A stretch of DNA of 64,000 bases from Synechococcus sp. 8F6 (GTDB taxonomy: Bacteria; Cyanobacteriota; Cyanobacteriia; PCC-6307; Cyanobiaceae). A program made the translations under genes and the position numbers. This document shows positions 47,707 to 60,226 of the stretch, piece by piece; positions within the stretch are counted from its first letter, which is position 1; each line of letters begins with the position of its first letter. Location of the stretch: contig NZ_NQKZ01000001.1 of assembly GCF_002252665.1 (NCBI RefSeq), positions 62,001 to 126,000 on the forward strand, in the 5' to 3' direction. A model generated the notes under the pieces. It searched no databases and had not been told where the DNA came from. It saw nothing but the letters and a program-made list of their open reading frames with translations.

Positions 47707-48852
47707 ATGAAGCTGGTCTGTTCCCAGTCCGAACTCAGCACCAGCCTTCAGCTGGTGAGCCGGGCCGTGGCCAGCCGGCCCACCCATCCGGTGCTGGCCA
47801 ACGTGCTGCTCACCGCCGATGCGGGCACCGGTCGGCTCAGCCTGACCGGCTTTGACCTCAGCCTCGGCATTCAGACCAGCCTGCCCGCCAGCGTTGAAAC
47901 CAGTGGTGCCATCACCCTGCCGGCTCGGTTGTTTGGTGAAATCGTGTCGCGGCTCTCGAGCGACAGCCCCATCACCCTGCACTGTCCGGAAGGTTCCGAA
48001 CAAGTGGAGCTGACCAGCTTGTCGGGCAGCTACCAGATGCGGGGTATGCCGGCGGAGGATTTCCCCGACTTGCCCCTGGTGCAGAGCGGCACGCCGATCC
48101 GGCTGGAGGCAGATGCCCTGGTCAAGGGTCTGCGCGCCACATTGTTTGCCAGCAGTGGCGATGAGGCCAAGCAGCTCCTCACCGGAGTGCACCTGCGACT
48201 CGACCCCAGTGGCCTCGAGTGTGCAGCCACCGACGGCCATCGCCTGGCCGTGCTCTGCCTGCCCTATGCCAGCGCCGCCGTCGAGGGGGATGGCGGCGAT
48301 CCCTTTGCCGTTACCGTTCCCGCCCGCTCTCTGCGGGAGCTGGAGCGCCTGCTCTCCGGTCGCCAGTCCGCCGAGCCGCTGAGCCTGTTCTACGACCGCG
48401 GCCAGGTGGTGTTCCTGTGGGCTGATCAGGTGCTCACCAGCCGCAGCCTTGATGGCACCTACCCCAACTACCGCCAGCTGATCCCCGACAGCTTCAGCCG
48501 CACCATCGCCCTCGATCGCCGCGCCCTGGTGTCTGGCCTGGAACGGGTGGCGGTGCTGGCTGATCAGCACAACAACGTGGTGAAGCTCAGTGCCGAACCG
48601 GCCACGGGTCAGTTGCTGATCCAGGCCGACGCTCAGGATGTGGGCAGTGGCTCGGAAGGCCTGGCAGCGTCGATCACGGGGGACGCCATCCAGATCGCCT
48701 TCAACGTGCGTTATCTGCTCGATGGGCTCAAGGCCATGGCCTGTGATCAGGTGCTGCTGCAGTGCAATGCACCCACCACTCCGGCAATCCTGACGCCGGC
48801 GGAGGGAGATCAGTTCACCTATCTGGTGATGCCCGTTCAGATTCGTAGTTGA
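47707..48852 (+). CDS. dnaN: DNA polymerase III sliding clamp (beta subunit)
   Basis: The clamp encircles DNA and tethers polymerase III. The 381-residue protein has the three-domain beta-clamp pattern: MKLVCSQSELSTSLQLVSRAVASRPTHPVL at the start, ATDGHRLAV in domain 2, and the conserved C-terminal YLVMPVQIRS, which binds clamp partners. The ATG at 47707 is the natural start. The next gene starts inside its stop codon (TTGA) or six bases later. Confidence 0.97.
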   Translation: MKLVCSQSELSTSLQLVSRAVASRPTHPVLANVLLTADAGTGRLSLTGFDLSLGIQTSLPASVETSGAITLPARLFGEIVSRLSSDSPITLHCPEGSEQVELTSLSGSYQMRGMPAEDFPDLPLVQSGTPIRLEADALVKGLRATLFASSGDEAKQLLTGVHLRLDPSGLECAATDGHRLAVLCLPYASAAVEGDGGDPFAVTVPARSLRELERLLSGRQSAEPLSLFYDRGQVVFLWADQVLTSRSLDGTYPNYRQLIPDSFSRTIALDRRALVSGLERVAVLADQHNNVVKLSAEPATGQLLIQADAQDVGSGSEGLAASITGDAIQIAFNVRYLLDGLKAMACDQVLLQCNAPTTPAILTPAEGDQFTYLVMPVQIRS

Positions 48853-48854
48853 CC

Positions 48855-49652
48855 GTGGTGGCTCTTCCGGAGCAGTTGCTGCTGAGCGAGCTGCTGCGTC
48901 GGCGGGTTCGTTGTGATCAGGGCCTCGACCACGGCGCCGGCTTTCAGGTGTGGATGCATCCACCGGTGCATCGGGTGCTGGGTTGGGTGTCCAAGCCTTC
49001 GGCCTTTGGCGCCCGCCGGCTGGTGTGGCGGCTCAACCAACTGCGCGGACTCACCGATCTGGAGGTGCTGGTGCAGGGAGAGCCCGCCGAAACCGAGCAG
49101 GACGTGGTGGAGCGACTCCCCAACCTGATTGAGGCGGTGGTGCTCGATCGCCGTCAGCAGCCCATCGGCAGCCTGGCGGATGCCGCCATCGAGCTGCGCA
49201 CGGGCCGCATCCGCCACTACCTGGTGAGCCGCAGCGATCCCCGCTTGCCCGGCAGCAGCCGCTGGCGCCTGAGCCTGGATCGTTTGGTCGATCAACAGCC
49301 TGGCCAGGTGTTTACGGCCCTGGAAAGCCTCGACGACCTGCCACTGACCCGGGCCAGTGTGCGCCAGGAGTTCTTGCGTCGCTCCCGCCGCTGGCGCGAT
49401 CAGATGCAGGAGGCCGGCAGCCGCGTTGAAGAGCGGCTGGAGGGGTGGTTGGAGGAGCCGCCTTGGAATGAGCCGCTGGACGACTCCAGCCAGGCCGATG
49501 CTTGGGAGGAGGAGGAGGAGGAGGCTTTTTTACGCGACAGCTCGGACCAGCGCCTTGAGTCTGAAATTTGGGACGGCTGGTCTGACCCCGATGCTCCAGC
49601 GGATCGCGGCTGGCCAACCGAGCTTGAGGATTCGAGGGACCCTTGGGTGTGA
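48855..49652 (+). CDS. conserved picocyanobacterial protein with PRC-barrel-like domain
   Basis: This 265-residue protein lies at the position of the conserved hypothetical gene that follows dnaN in Prochlorococcus and Synechococcus. Its N-terminal half (about residues 1-160) contains repeated RRLVW/VVLDRRQQPIGSLADAAIELRTGRIRHYLVSRSDPRLPG-type beta segments that look like a PRC-barrel pair. The C-terminal third is very acidic (six Glu in a row near 218-223). The function is unknown. GTG at 48855 is used; a TTG at 48849 overlapping the dnaN stop is also possible. Confidence 0.75.
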   Translation: MVALPEQLLLSELLRRRVRCDQGLDHGAGFQVWMHPPVHRVLGWVSKPSAFGARRLVWRLNQLRGLTDLEVLVQGEPAETEQDVVERLPNLIEAVVLDRRQQPIGSLADAAIELRTGRIRHYLVSRSDPRLPGSSRWRLSLDRLVDQQPGQVFTALESLDDLPLTRASVRQEFLRRSRRWRDQMQEAGSRVEERLEGWLEEPPWNEPLDDSSQADAWEEEEEEAFLRDSSDQRLESEIWDGWSDPDAPADRGWPTELEDSRDPWV

Positions 49653-49717
49653 ATCTGCAGGTTGGATAGGGTGATGGTCTAGGCCACGTTCTGTTTTGGC
49701 GTTCTGGGGAAGACCTG

Positions 49718-50914
49718 ATGTGTTACCGATGCCTAGTTGCTGGTTTCGACACGATTTCCCTATCCAAAACCCATTGGACTTCCGATCAACTCAACTTTCG
49801 GTTGATCTCTCCCCAGCAGCTTATCTCACCAGACTTCCAGCGCTTCACCAGCCAGCAGGTGGTACGCGATGGCGTGATGGATGTTTATTTGCATCGGCCA
49901 TCTGGACGAACTGAGATCAATGGAGGCGGTTTTGGTCGTCAAACGATCCAGACTCTGCACTTAGATGACGATCTTTATGGTTTTTTGCTAAATGCCCTGG
50001 TTGAGTTAGATGCTTTAATTGATCTCGATTTTCGGTTGGTGAATAACCCGGATTTTGCCGATCTTTCTTTTTATCTTGATAGTGAAATTAATCTTGGTGA
50101 CTCTGACGGGCTGACATTAGGTATTGCTCTCACTAACAATGTAGATGGCCGTGGTTTTTGGGAGGTAATGCTCAATACACCAGCGTTTGATGGAAATCAA
50201 AATTATTTGCGTTATGCCGCTTTGCATGAAATCGGACATGCGCTTGGATTGGAGCATCCTTTTGATGATAGTGATGGAGATTTTTTTCTAAGCCGTGATC
50301 CTTGGTTGAGTGCTTTTCCGGAAGACACGGTGATGGCCTATCGCTCTCCTCGGGGTGGCGTTTGGCCTACCACTTTTAGCGCCAATGATCTGGCTGCGCT
50401 GAGTTTGATCTGGGGCGTTGAATCCGAGGTTGCAAAAGCTCCCTTGGGGCAGCGGTTGATCGGTACTGACAACAATGACATTCTCATCGGTGGGCCCGGG
50501 CCAGATCTCTTGCGTGGTGAGTTCGGTAATGACAAGTTGATTGGTGGTGGCGGCGGCGATGAGTTGTGGGGTGGTTCTGGTAGCAACCTTTTCCGCAGTG
50601 CCGCAGATAGTGTGGAAGATTGGATGTTCATCAGCCGCGATGGTCCTCGCAAAATTTCTCAAGCGGCTGCCACCGTTGACGTGATCCAGGAGATGGGTTC
50701 CGAGGATCGGATTGGCATCCTTGAGGCGCGTACCAAGCAGTTGCGGTTTAAGTCGGTCAATTTGGAGAGTGCGAGTTGGGGGCCTCTGGATGGCATTGGA
50801 ATTTTTGCCATGAACAGGTTGGAGGCCATCTACACAGGTGGGGACCTGACGCGTACGGAATTGCGGGGGATGACCGTGGGACTGGCAGCAAACTTCTCGG
50901 GTGATCTGGCTTGA
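49718..50914 (+). CDS. RTX metalloprotease (metzincin, type I secretion candidate), atypical base composition
   Basis: This 398-residue protein has a zinc motif HEIGHALGLEH (residues 170-180) and a Met-turn (V205-M206-A-Y), the marks of metzincins, and RTX calcium-binding nonapeptides at about 250-290 (GTDNNDILIGG, then GNDKLIGG). There is no N-terminal signal peptide; serralysin-like proteins leave by type I secretion using a C-terminal signal. The DNA is far richer in A and T than its neighbours (for example 20 G/C of 60 in 50041-50100). It sits between two genes that are adjacent in related genomes, so recent acquisition is likely. No transporter is nearby. Confidence 0.85.
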   Translation: MCYRCLVAGFDTISLSKTHWTSDQLNFRLISPQQLISPDFQRFTSQQVVRDGVMDVYLHRPSGRTEINGGGFGRQTIQTLHLDDDLYGFLLNALVELDALIDLDFRLVNNPDFADLSFYLDSEINLGDSDGLTLGIALTNNVDGRGFWEVMLNTPAFDGNQNYLRYAALHEIGHALGLEHPFDDSDGDFFLSRDPWLSAFPEDTVMAYRSPRGGVWPTTFSANDLAALSLIWGVESEVAKAPLGQRLIGTDNNDILIGGPGPDLLRGEFGNDKLIGGGGGDELWGGSGSNLFRSAADSVEDWMFISRDGPRKISQAAATVDVIQEMGSEDRIGILEARTKQLRFKSVNLESASWGPLDGIGIFAMNRLEAIYTGGDLTRTELRGMTVGLAANFSGDLA

Positions 50915-50973
50915 GCATCCTTCGGTTCGGGGCTTGGGCCACCGTTCGGTGAAACTGGGTTCAACTTGCCCTG

Positions 50974-53364
50974 GTGTCTGTGGCCGCTGCTGCTGACTCG
51001 TCCTCCACTGCCTTTTCAGATCCCAACTACGCCGTTCCCGAGGCCCTGAAAAAGGAGAACCTCAGCCAGGTCGACTACGACGAGATCTGCTGCCGCCTCG
51101 GCCGCGCTCCCAACCGGGCCGAGCTGGGCATGTTCGGCGTGATGTGGTCGGAGCACTGCTGCTACCGGAACTCGCGGCCGCTGCTGCAGAGCTTCCCCAC
51201 CAGCGGCCCGCGCGTCCTGGTGGGTCCTGGTGAGAACGCTGGCGTGGTGGACCTGGGTCAGGGCCAGCGGCTGGCCTTCAAGATCGAGAGCCACAACCAC
51301 CCCTCGGCGGTGGAGCCGTTCCAGGGGGCGGCCACCGGCGTGGGCGGCATCCTGCGCGACATCTTCACCATGGGTGCCCGGCCGATCGCCCTGCTCAACG
51401 CCCTGCGCTTCGGCCCGCTGGAAGACGAGCGCAACGTGGGCCTGATGGAGGGGGTGGTGGCTGGTATTGCCCACTACGGCAACTGCGTGGGCGTGCCCAC
51501 CGTGGGCGGCGAGGTGGCGTTCGATGCCAGCTACTCCGGCAATCCGCTGGTGAATGCCATGGCCCTGGGGCTGATGGAAACCGAGGAGATCGTCTGCTCC
51601 GGCGCCGAGGGCGTGGGCTTTCCGGTGGTGTACGTGGGCAGCACCACCGGCCGCGATGGCATGGGCGGCGCCAGCTTTGCCAGCGCCGAGCTCACCGAGG
51701 CCTCCCTTGACGACCGCCCTGCTGTGCAGGTGGGCGACCCCTTCCTGGAGAAGGGCCTGATCGAGGCTTGCCTGGAGGCCTTCCAGAGCGGCGATGTGGT
51801 GGCCGCCCAGGACATGGGCGCCGCCGGTCTCACCTGCAGCTGCTCGGAGATGGCCGCCAAGGGCGGCCTGGGCATTGAGCTGGATCTCGATCGCGTGCCC
51901 GCCCGCGAGGCCGGCATGACGGCCTACGAGTTCCTGCTGAGCGAATCCCAGGAGCGGATGCTGTTTGTGGTGAAGCCCGGCCGGGAGCAGGCGCTGATGG
52001 GGCGTTTCACCCGCTGGGGGTTGCAGGCCGCCGTGGTGGGCCGGGTGCTGGAAGACAACGTGGTGCGGGTGCTCCAGAACGGTGCGGTGGCCGCCGAGGT
52101 GCCCGCCAGCGCCCTGGCCGACGACACGCCGATCAACCACCATGAGCTGATCAGCGAACCTCCCGCCGAGATCCAGGCCCACTGGAGCTGGAGCGAGGCT
52201 GAGCTGCCCGCCGCCAGTGCCGCGGGCATTAACGGCCTCAGTTGGAACGACGCCCTGCTGCAGCTGCTCGACGATCCCACCATCGCCTCCAAGCGCTGGG
52301 TGTACCGCCAGTACGACCACCAGGTGCAGGCCAACACCGTGGTGCCCCCCGGCGGCGCCGATGCGGCCGTGGTGCGGTTGCGCCCCCAGCAGGGCGAGGG
52401 CGCCATGGCGGCGGCCACGCGTGGGGTGGCGGCGGTGGTGGACTGTCCCAACCGCTGGGTGGCCCTCGACCCCGAGCGCGGCGGCATGGCGGCGGTGGCC
52501 GAGGCGGCCCGCAACCTCAGCTGTGTGGGCGCCGAGCCCCTGGCGATCACCGACAACCTCAACTTCCCCTCTCCCGAAACCCCCACCGGCTATTGGCAGT
52601 TGGCAATGGCCTGCCGCGGCCTCTCGGCTGCCTGCAGCGCCCTGGAGACACCAGTCACCGGCGGCAATGTGTCCCTCTACAACGAGACCCGCCTGCCCAA
52701 TGGCACCATGCAGCCCATCCACCCCACGCCGGTGGTGGGCATGGTGGGCCTGGTGCACGATCTCGCCCAGGTGCGCGGCCAGGCCTGGCGTGCGGCCGGC
52801 GACGCCATTTGGCTGCTGGGGGTGCCGCTGGAAACAGGCGAGGCTCCAGCCGATCCCCGCCTGGGCCTGGCCGGCAGCAGCTATCTGGAGCGGCTGCATG
52901 GAGCCGTCACGGGGCGTCCGCCCGAGATCGATCTGGCCCTGGAGCGCTCGGTGCAGGGCTTCCTGCGTCAGGCGATCGCCCAGGGCTTGGTGGCTTCCGC
53001 CCACGACCTCAGCGACGGCGGCCTGGCGGTGGCCGCGGCTGAGTGCTGCATGGCCACCGCCGAGCCCCTCGGTGCTGAGTTGGAGCTGCCCGCCAGCAGC
53101 GCCCGCACCGATCGGCTGCTTTTTGCCGAGGGCGGCGCCCGCATCCTCGTGAGTGTGCCGCCTGATCAGGCCGAGGCCTGGCAGCAGGCCGTGGCTGCTG
53201 CAGGGGTGCCCGCCGAGCGGATTGGTGTGGTGACAGCTGCGGCCAATCTGGTGATCAGCCAGGGCGGTAGCGCGGTGGTCCACCAGAGTCTTCAGGCTTT
53301 GCAAACCTGCTACGAGCAGGCCATCCCGCGGCGCATGGGCGTTGATCTGCCCCCCACGGCTTGA
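50974..53364 (+). CDS. purL: phosphoribosylformylglycinamidine synthase subunit PurL
   Basis: PurL makes formylglycinamidine ribotide with glutamine-derived ammonia from PurQ and the small PurS subunit, the fourth purine step. The 796-residue length is that of the short, PurSQL-type enzyme; purS and purQ are not in the window. Motifs are clear: [45 protein letters not shown]-like [23 protein letters not shown] and [13 protein letters not shown]. The GTG at 50974 is the start. It forms a purine pair with purF 62 bases downstream. Confidence 0.95.
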   Translation: MSVAAAADSSSTAFSDPNYAVPEALKKENLSQVDYDEICCRLGRAPNRAELGMFGVMWSEHCCYRNSRPLLQSFPTSGPRVLVGPGENAGVVDLGQGQRLAFKIESHNHPSAVEPFQGAATGVGGILRDIFTMGARPIALLNALRFGPLEDERNVGLMEGVVAGIAHYGNCVGVPTVGGEVAFDASYSGNPLVNAMALGLMETEEIVCSGAEGVGFPVVYVGSTTGRDGMGGASFASAELTEASLDDRPAVQVGDPFLEKGLIEACLEAFQSGDVVAAQDMGAAGLTCSCSEMAAKGGLGIELDLDRVPAREAGMTAYEFLLSESQERMLFVVKPGREQALMGRFTRWGLQAAVVGRVLEDNVVRVLQNGAVAAEVPASALADDTPINHHELISEPPAEIQAHWSWSEAELPAASAAGINGLSWNDALLQLLDDPTIASKRWVYRQYDHQVQANTVVPPGGADAAVVRLRPQQGEGAMAAATRGVAAVVDCPNRWVALDPERGGMAAVAEAARNLSCVGAEPLAITDNLNFPSPETPTGYWQLAMACRGLSAACSALETPVTGGNVSLYNETRLPNGTMQPIHPTPVVGMVGLVHDLAQVRGQAWRAAGDAIWLLGVPLETGEAPADPRLGLAGSSYLERLHGAVTGRPPEIDLALERSVQGFLRQAIAQGLVASAHDLSDGGLAVAAAECCMATAEPLGAELELPASSARTDRLLFAEGGARILVSVPPDQAEAWQQAVAAAGVPAERIGVVTAAANLVISQGGSAVVHQSLQALQTCYEQAIPRRMGVDLPPTA

Positions 53365-53406
53365 GTGGGGCGTGGATCGGGCGCTCTCATGCAGAATGAA
53401 TCTGCA
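53352..53406. repeat. two small hairpins between purL and purF
   Basis: CCCCAC (53352-53357) pairs with GTGGGG (53365-53370) around the purL stop, and TGCAGA (53390-53395) pairs with TCTGCA (53401-53406) just before purF. Both stems are perfect and six base pairs long. They may attenuate or tune read-through between the two genes, but no motif was recognised. Confidence 0.35.
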
Positions 53407-53426
53407 CCACGATCGTTGATGGGCCT

Positions 53427-54946
53427 GTGCTGGTGATGCATTCGGAGCCCAACGATCAGGCAGCAGAGCACGATCTGGACCAGCGCCCCGACAAGCCCGA
53501 AGAGGCCTGCGGCGTCTACGCCGTGTTGGCACCGGGGCAGCCGGTGGCCAACCTCACCTATTTCGGGCTCTACGCCCTCCAGCATCGCGGCCAGGAATCA
53601 GCCGGCATTGCCGTGTTTGATGCCAACCGCAAGGTGCGGCTGCACAAGGACATGGGCCTGGTCAGTCAGGTGTTTGACCAGGCCGTGCTGGAGCGCCTCA
53701 CCGGCGATCTGGCCATTGGTCACAACCGTTATTCCACCACCGGCAGCAGCAAGGTTTGCAATGCCCAGCCGGTGGTGCTCAACACCCGGATCGGGCCCTT
53801 TGCCCTGGCCCACAACGGCAACCTGGTGAATGCCGGCGAGCTGCGGCACGACCTCGCCGCCATCGCCAGCGAGCTCACCTCCACCACCGATTCCGAGCTG
53901 ATTGCCTTTGCCGTCCAACAGGCGGTGAACCGAGGCCTCGACTGGGATCGCGCCATCCGGCAGGCGGCGGAGTGCTGCCGCGGCGCCTTCAGTCTGGTGA
54001 TCGGCACCCCGGAGGGGCTGTTTGCCCTGCGCGATGGCCACGGCATCCGGCCCCTGGTGTTTGGCCATATCGGTGGACCCAGCGAGGCCCAGTGGGTGGT
54101 GAGCAGCGAGTCGTGCGGACTCGACATCATCGGCGCCGCCTTCGATGGCGACGTGGAGCCTGGGGAGATCATCCACTTCCGCCAGGGGGATCCCAACCCC
54201 AGCCGCAGCCGGTGGTGTGAGCAGCCCGCGAAGCTGTGTGTGTTCGAGATGATCTATTTCGCCCGGCCAGACAGCCGCTTTTTTGGCGAGTCGCTTTACA
54301 GCTACCGGGTGCGGATCGGCGAGGCCCTGGCCCGCGAAACGCCGGTGGACGCCGACATCGTCATCGGCGTACCCGATTCCGGCATCCCGGCGGCGATCGG
54401 CTACTCCCAGTTCAGCGGCATCCCCTTTGGCGATGGCCTGATCAAAAACCGCTATGTCGGCCGCACCTTCATCCAGCCCACCCAGGCGATGCGGGAGGCG
54501 GGAATTCGCGTGAAACTCAACCCCCTGCCCGATGTGCTGGCGGGCAAGCGTGTGGTGGTGATCGATGACTCGATCGTGCGGGGCACCACCAGCCGCAAGT
54601 TGGTGCAGGCCCTGCGGGATGCCGGCGCCACGGAGGTGCACATGCGGATCAGTTCACCGCCGGTCACCCACCCATGTTTCTACGGGATCGACACCGACAC
54701 CCAGGATCAACTGATTGCGGCTCGGCTCACCCTGGCTGAAATCACAGCCCATCTGGGGGTGGATTCCCTGGCCTACCTGAGCAAGCAGGGCATGGTGGAC
54801 GCGGCTCTGGCCAATTCCGCGAACTTCTGCACTGCTTGTTTTGACGGCGCCTATCCGATTGAGATGCCCGAGCAGGTGCGCTCCAGCAAGCTGATGCTCG
54901 AGCCGGCCGGCATTGCGGCAGCTGTTTTGCGAGAGCACCCGGTCTC

Positions 54947-54950
<4 letters not shown>
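53427..54950 (+). CDS. purF: amidophosphoribosyltransferase
   Basis: PurF makes phosphoribosylamine from PRPP and glutamine, the first committed purine step. The 507-residue precursor has a short propeptide ending before the nucleophile C28 ([10 protein letters not shown]), a glutamine amidotransferase domain ([23 protein letters not shown]) and the PRTase motif [21 protein letters not shown] at 53427 or ATG at 53436 could be the start. Its stop overlaps the stop of the convergent topoisomerase gene. Confidence 0.96.
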
Positions 54951-57442
<2,492 letters not shown>

Positions 57443-57518
57443 CCGGTGTCGTGGTCTGGGGTCGGAAGGTGGGGCTCAGCCTACAGATGCTGTCGAGGGC
57501 TGCCGCTTCCAGCGGGAC

Positions 57519-58499
57519 TTACTCCTCCTCGCTGCTCTCGCCTTCCGGGCTGGCATTGGCGAGGGCCCGATCCACCACGGCTTTGAGATCGCCTTGTTGC
57601 AGCAGCTCCTGGGTGGTGCTGCGCAGTTTGGATCCCCAGAGTTGTTCCTTCTGGTAGCTCTCCAGCACGTAATTGGGGTCGTTGTCGAGGGCTTTGCCGG
57701 CCAGCTCCAGGGCTTCGCTGCGGCCGCCCGCCCCCTGGGCGAACAGTCCTGCGGCCAGCGCCAGCATCGGTTCTGCCGCATCGGGCTTGATGGTCAGCAC
57801 CCGCCGCCAGCGCTGGATGGCGTCTTTGGTTTTGCCCTGCTCAAACAGCACCAGTCCCTGGTTGTTGAGGGCTTCCCAGAAGTCCTTGCGCAGGGAGGAG
57901 GCCCGCTCGAAGGCCGCCAGGGCCTGTCCGCTCTGCCCGAGCAGGATGCGGGCGTTGCCCAGGTCGAAGTAGGCACCGGCATTGCCTTTGTCGAGCTTCA
58001 GCCCCTGCTCCAGCAGGCCGATCGCATCCTCGGGTTTGCCGGCCCGAAGGGCCAGGGAGCCCTCGGCAAACCAGATGCCCGGGTTGCGTGGATCCAGTTG
58101 CTTGGCCTTGGCCAGCGATACGCCGGCTTGTTTGAGCTGGTTGCTGCGCAGCTGGGCCTCGGCTAGCAGCACCCAGCCGCGGGGGTCGTCGGGCAGCAGT
58201 TGCACGGTGAGGGCCGCCAGACGGGCGGCATCACTGGCCTGGCCCAGCCGCAGCAATCGAGCCGCTGCCTGGGCAATGCCCAGACCGGCGCCTTCCAGCT
58301 CCTGGCGTTGGGGGACGTACACGTAGGGCACCAGCGCCCGGGCGGGCAGAACTGGCGTCAGCAGCAACCCCAGTGCACCCACCTGAACCGCGCTCGACCG
58401 GTGAGCCTTCCAGAGGCGGGTTGTTGTCAAACCAGTGAGCCACTGGCCCATGCGCCTCTGGATGCGCCACGGGTCGATGCGCAATTGGCGCGGTGCCAT
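57519..58499 (-). CDS. TPR-repeat protein
   Basis: This 326-residue protein has an N-terminal basic stretch and a hydrophobic segment (about residues 38-57), then several tetratricopeptide repeats from about 80 to 285, such as NPGIWFAEGSLALRAGKPEDAIGLLEQGLKLD and GNAGAYFDLGNARILLGQSGQALAAFERA. It ends in acidic ESSEEE. TPR domains mediate protein contacts; the partner is unknown. The same gene lies after the topoisomerase gene in related genomes. Confidence 0.88.
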   Translation of the reverse strand: MAPRQLRIDPWRIQRRMGQWLTGLTTTRLWKAHRSSAVQVGALGLLLTPVLPARALVPYVYVPQRQELEGAGLGIAQAAARLLRLGQASDAARLAALTVQLLPDDPRGWVLLAEAQLRSNQLKQAGVSLAKAKQLDPRNPGIWFAEGSLALRAGKPEDAIGLLEQGLKLDKGNAGAYFDLGNARILLGQSGQALAAFERASSLRKDFWEALNNQGLVLFEQGKTKDAIQRWRRVLTIKPDAAEPMLALAAGLFAQGAGGRSEALELAGKALDNDPNYVLESYQKEQLWGSKLRSTTQELLQQGDLKAVVDRALANASPEGESSEEE

Positions 58500-58523
58500 C
58501 GCTTGGGGACAGATCCGCTCAGC

Positions 58524-59471
58524 CTAGGCAGTGCCGCCCTGGCTGACCCGCAGGTTGCGTCGCCACATCCAGGGTTTGATGCGGCGCAGGGCCGAGGCCC
58601 GCAGGCGTTGATCCCAGTCGGCATCGCTCCAGAGCAGGGCCTCGTCAGCCTGCAGATCGAGCAACCAGGGCCGGGGCTGCAGATCCGGATCATCGCTGCT
58701 CTCCAGCGGTTGTTGATTCCACGGGCAAACCTCCTGGCAGATGTCGCAGCCGGCCACCCAGCCCTGCAGTGCCGTGGCCATGGCCGCGGGCAGCTCTGGA
58801 TCCCGATTCTCAATCGTGTGGAAGGCGATGCAGCGGCGGCTGTCCACCACGAAGGGCTCGGTGATGGCGCCGGTGGGGCAGGCCGGCAGGCAGCGGCTGC
58901 AGCTGCCGCAGAGGGGTGTGGCGGGGGTATCCGCCGGCAGATCCAGGCTGGTGAGCAGGTGGCCCAACAGCAGCCAGGAGCCGCGGCGGCGGTGGATCAG
59001 GTTGCCGTGTTTGCCGATCCAGCCGAGGCCGGCCTGCTCGGCCCAGGCTTTGTCCATCAGCGGGGCGCTATCGACGCAGGCCCGCCAGCGCACCCCGGGC
59101 ACCTGCTGCTCCAGCCAGCGGCCCAGCCGGCGCAGCCGCCCCTCGATCAGCCGGTGGTAGTCGCGGCCCCAGCCGTAGCGGGCCACCTTCAGGGAGCCGG
59201 GGGCGCGCTCGGCCGCCACGTAGTAGTTGAGCCCCACCGCCAGCAGGCTGCGCACCCCTGGCAACAGCTGCTCCACCGCGCGCCGGCGCGGGTCGGCCAT
59301 CCAGGCCATGTCGGCCTGATAGCCGGCCGCCAGCCAGCGCTCCAGGGCCGCCGTCCGCAGGCTTAGGCGCTCCCCGGCGGGCACGGCGGCGAGGCCCACC
59401 GGGTCAAACCCCAGCTGCCGGGCCTGCTCTTTGAGCTGGTGTGCCAGCTCGTGATGGGCGTGCTGCGTCAT
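58524..59471 (-). CDS. queG: epoxyqueuosine reductase
   Basis: QueG reduces epoxyqueuosine to queuosine in the tRNA wobble position with cobalamin and two [4Fe-4S] clusters. The 315-residue protein has GLGWIGKHGNLIHRRRGSW, and two cluster motifs: PLCGSCSRCLPACPTGAI and CDICQEVCPWN. The ATG at 59471 is used. It is the last gene of the minus-strand trio topoisomerase - TPR - QueG read in reverse, and diverges from the HpsJ-like gene by 47 bases. Confidence 0.94.
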   Translation of the reverse strand: MTQHAHHELAHQLKEQARQLGFDPVGLAAVPAGERLSLRTAALERWLAAGYQADMAWMADPRRRAVEQLLPGVRSLLAVGLNYYVAAERAPGSLKVARYGWGRDYHRLIEGRLRRLGRWLEQQVPGVRWRACVDSAPLMDKAWAEQAGLGWIGKHGNLIHRRRGSWLLLGHLLTSLDLPADTPATPLCGSCSRCLPACPTGAITEPFVVDSRRCIAFHTIENRDPELPAAMATALQGWVAGCDICQEVCPWNQQPLESSDDPDLQPRPWLLDLQADEALLWSDADWDQRLRASALRRIKPWMWRRNLRVSQGGTA

Positions 59472-59518
59472 CGCCCGTACAGTTGCGCCGTTCCCTCAAT
59501 CTGCCGCGAGCGCGATCT

Positions 59519-60169
59519 GTGAGCACTGCTTCCTTCGGCCGTCTGGGCCATCTGCTGCGCTGGCTCGGCCTCACCCTGGTCGTGTTGCTGGTGCTTCAGC
59601 TGCTGGTGCTGCTGGGCTCCTGGAACTGGGGCGAGGAGGGTTACCGCCAGCTGCTGATGGACCGGTTGGTGACCCAGTCGCCGATGGCGTTGGTGGGCCT
59701 GCTGCTGATGCTGTTCGGCAGCCGCCTCGACCATCCCGCCGCCGGCCGCACGCCCCTGCGCTGGCTGGTGGCGGTGCTCAGCATCCTACTGGCTCTGGCG
59801 ATGCTCGTGGCGGTGCCGGTGTCGATCAGTGGCGACCGCGCCCTTTCCGACCAGGCCGACCAGCAGCTCGAGGCCCGCAAGGCCCAGCTGGCGGCGGCCC
59901 GCTCCCAGATGGACAACCCCCAGGTGATCGACCAGTTGATTGCCCAGGCCGAGCAGGCTGGCCAGATCCCTGCCACTGCCACTGCTGAGCAGAAGCAGCA
60001 GGCCGCCAAGGCGTTCATGGAGCGCCAGCTCCAGCAGGCCGACGACCAATTGCAGCAGCAGCAGCGCGCCCGGGATCTCACCGTCAACCAACGCCGCTAC
60101 GGCGGCACCGGCACCGCCGTGGTGCTGGCCATCGGCTTTGTGCTGGCGGCCCTGGTGGCCCTGCTTTGA
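59519..60169 (+). CDS. HpsJ-like membrane protein
   Basis: This 216-residue protein has membrane segments at about residues 13-36, 57-70, 80-102 and a last one at about 195-214. Between the third and fourth is a Gln/Ala-rich region (ARKAQLAAARSQMDNPQVIDQL and onward), typical of the HpsJ-like family of cyanobacteria, originally named from hormogonium polysaccharide genes. Its role in unicellular forms is unknown. GTG at 59519 is the start; the upstream frame is in queG antisense. Confidence 0.7.
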   Translation: MSTASFGRLGHLLRWLGLTLVVLLVLQLLVLLGSWNWGEEGYRQLLMDRLVTQSPMALVGLLLMLFGSRLDHPAAGRTPLRWLVAVLSILLALAMLVAVPVSISGDRALSDQADQQLEARKAQLAAARSQMDNPQVIDQLIAQAEQAGQIPATATAEQKQQAAKAFMERQLQQADDQLQQQQRARDLTVNQRRYGGTGTAVVLAIGFVLAALVALL

Positions 60170-60226
60170 GCCTGGCTGGCTAAGTTGCCAACAGGTAGCG
60201 AATGGGCCGGACGTCCGGGTTGTCAG

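Noticed and set aside
51016-53532. An 838-residue open frame antisense to purL
   Set aside because: It is a codon-usage shadow of purL with no recognisable domain.
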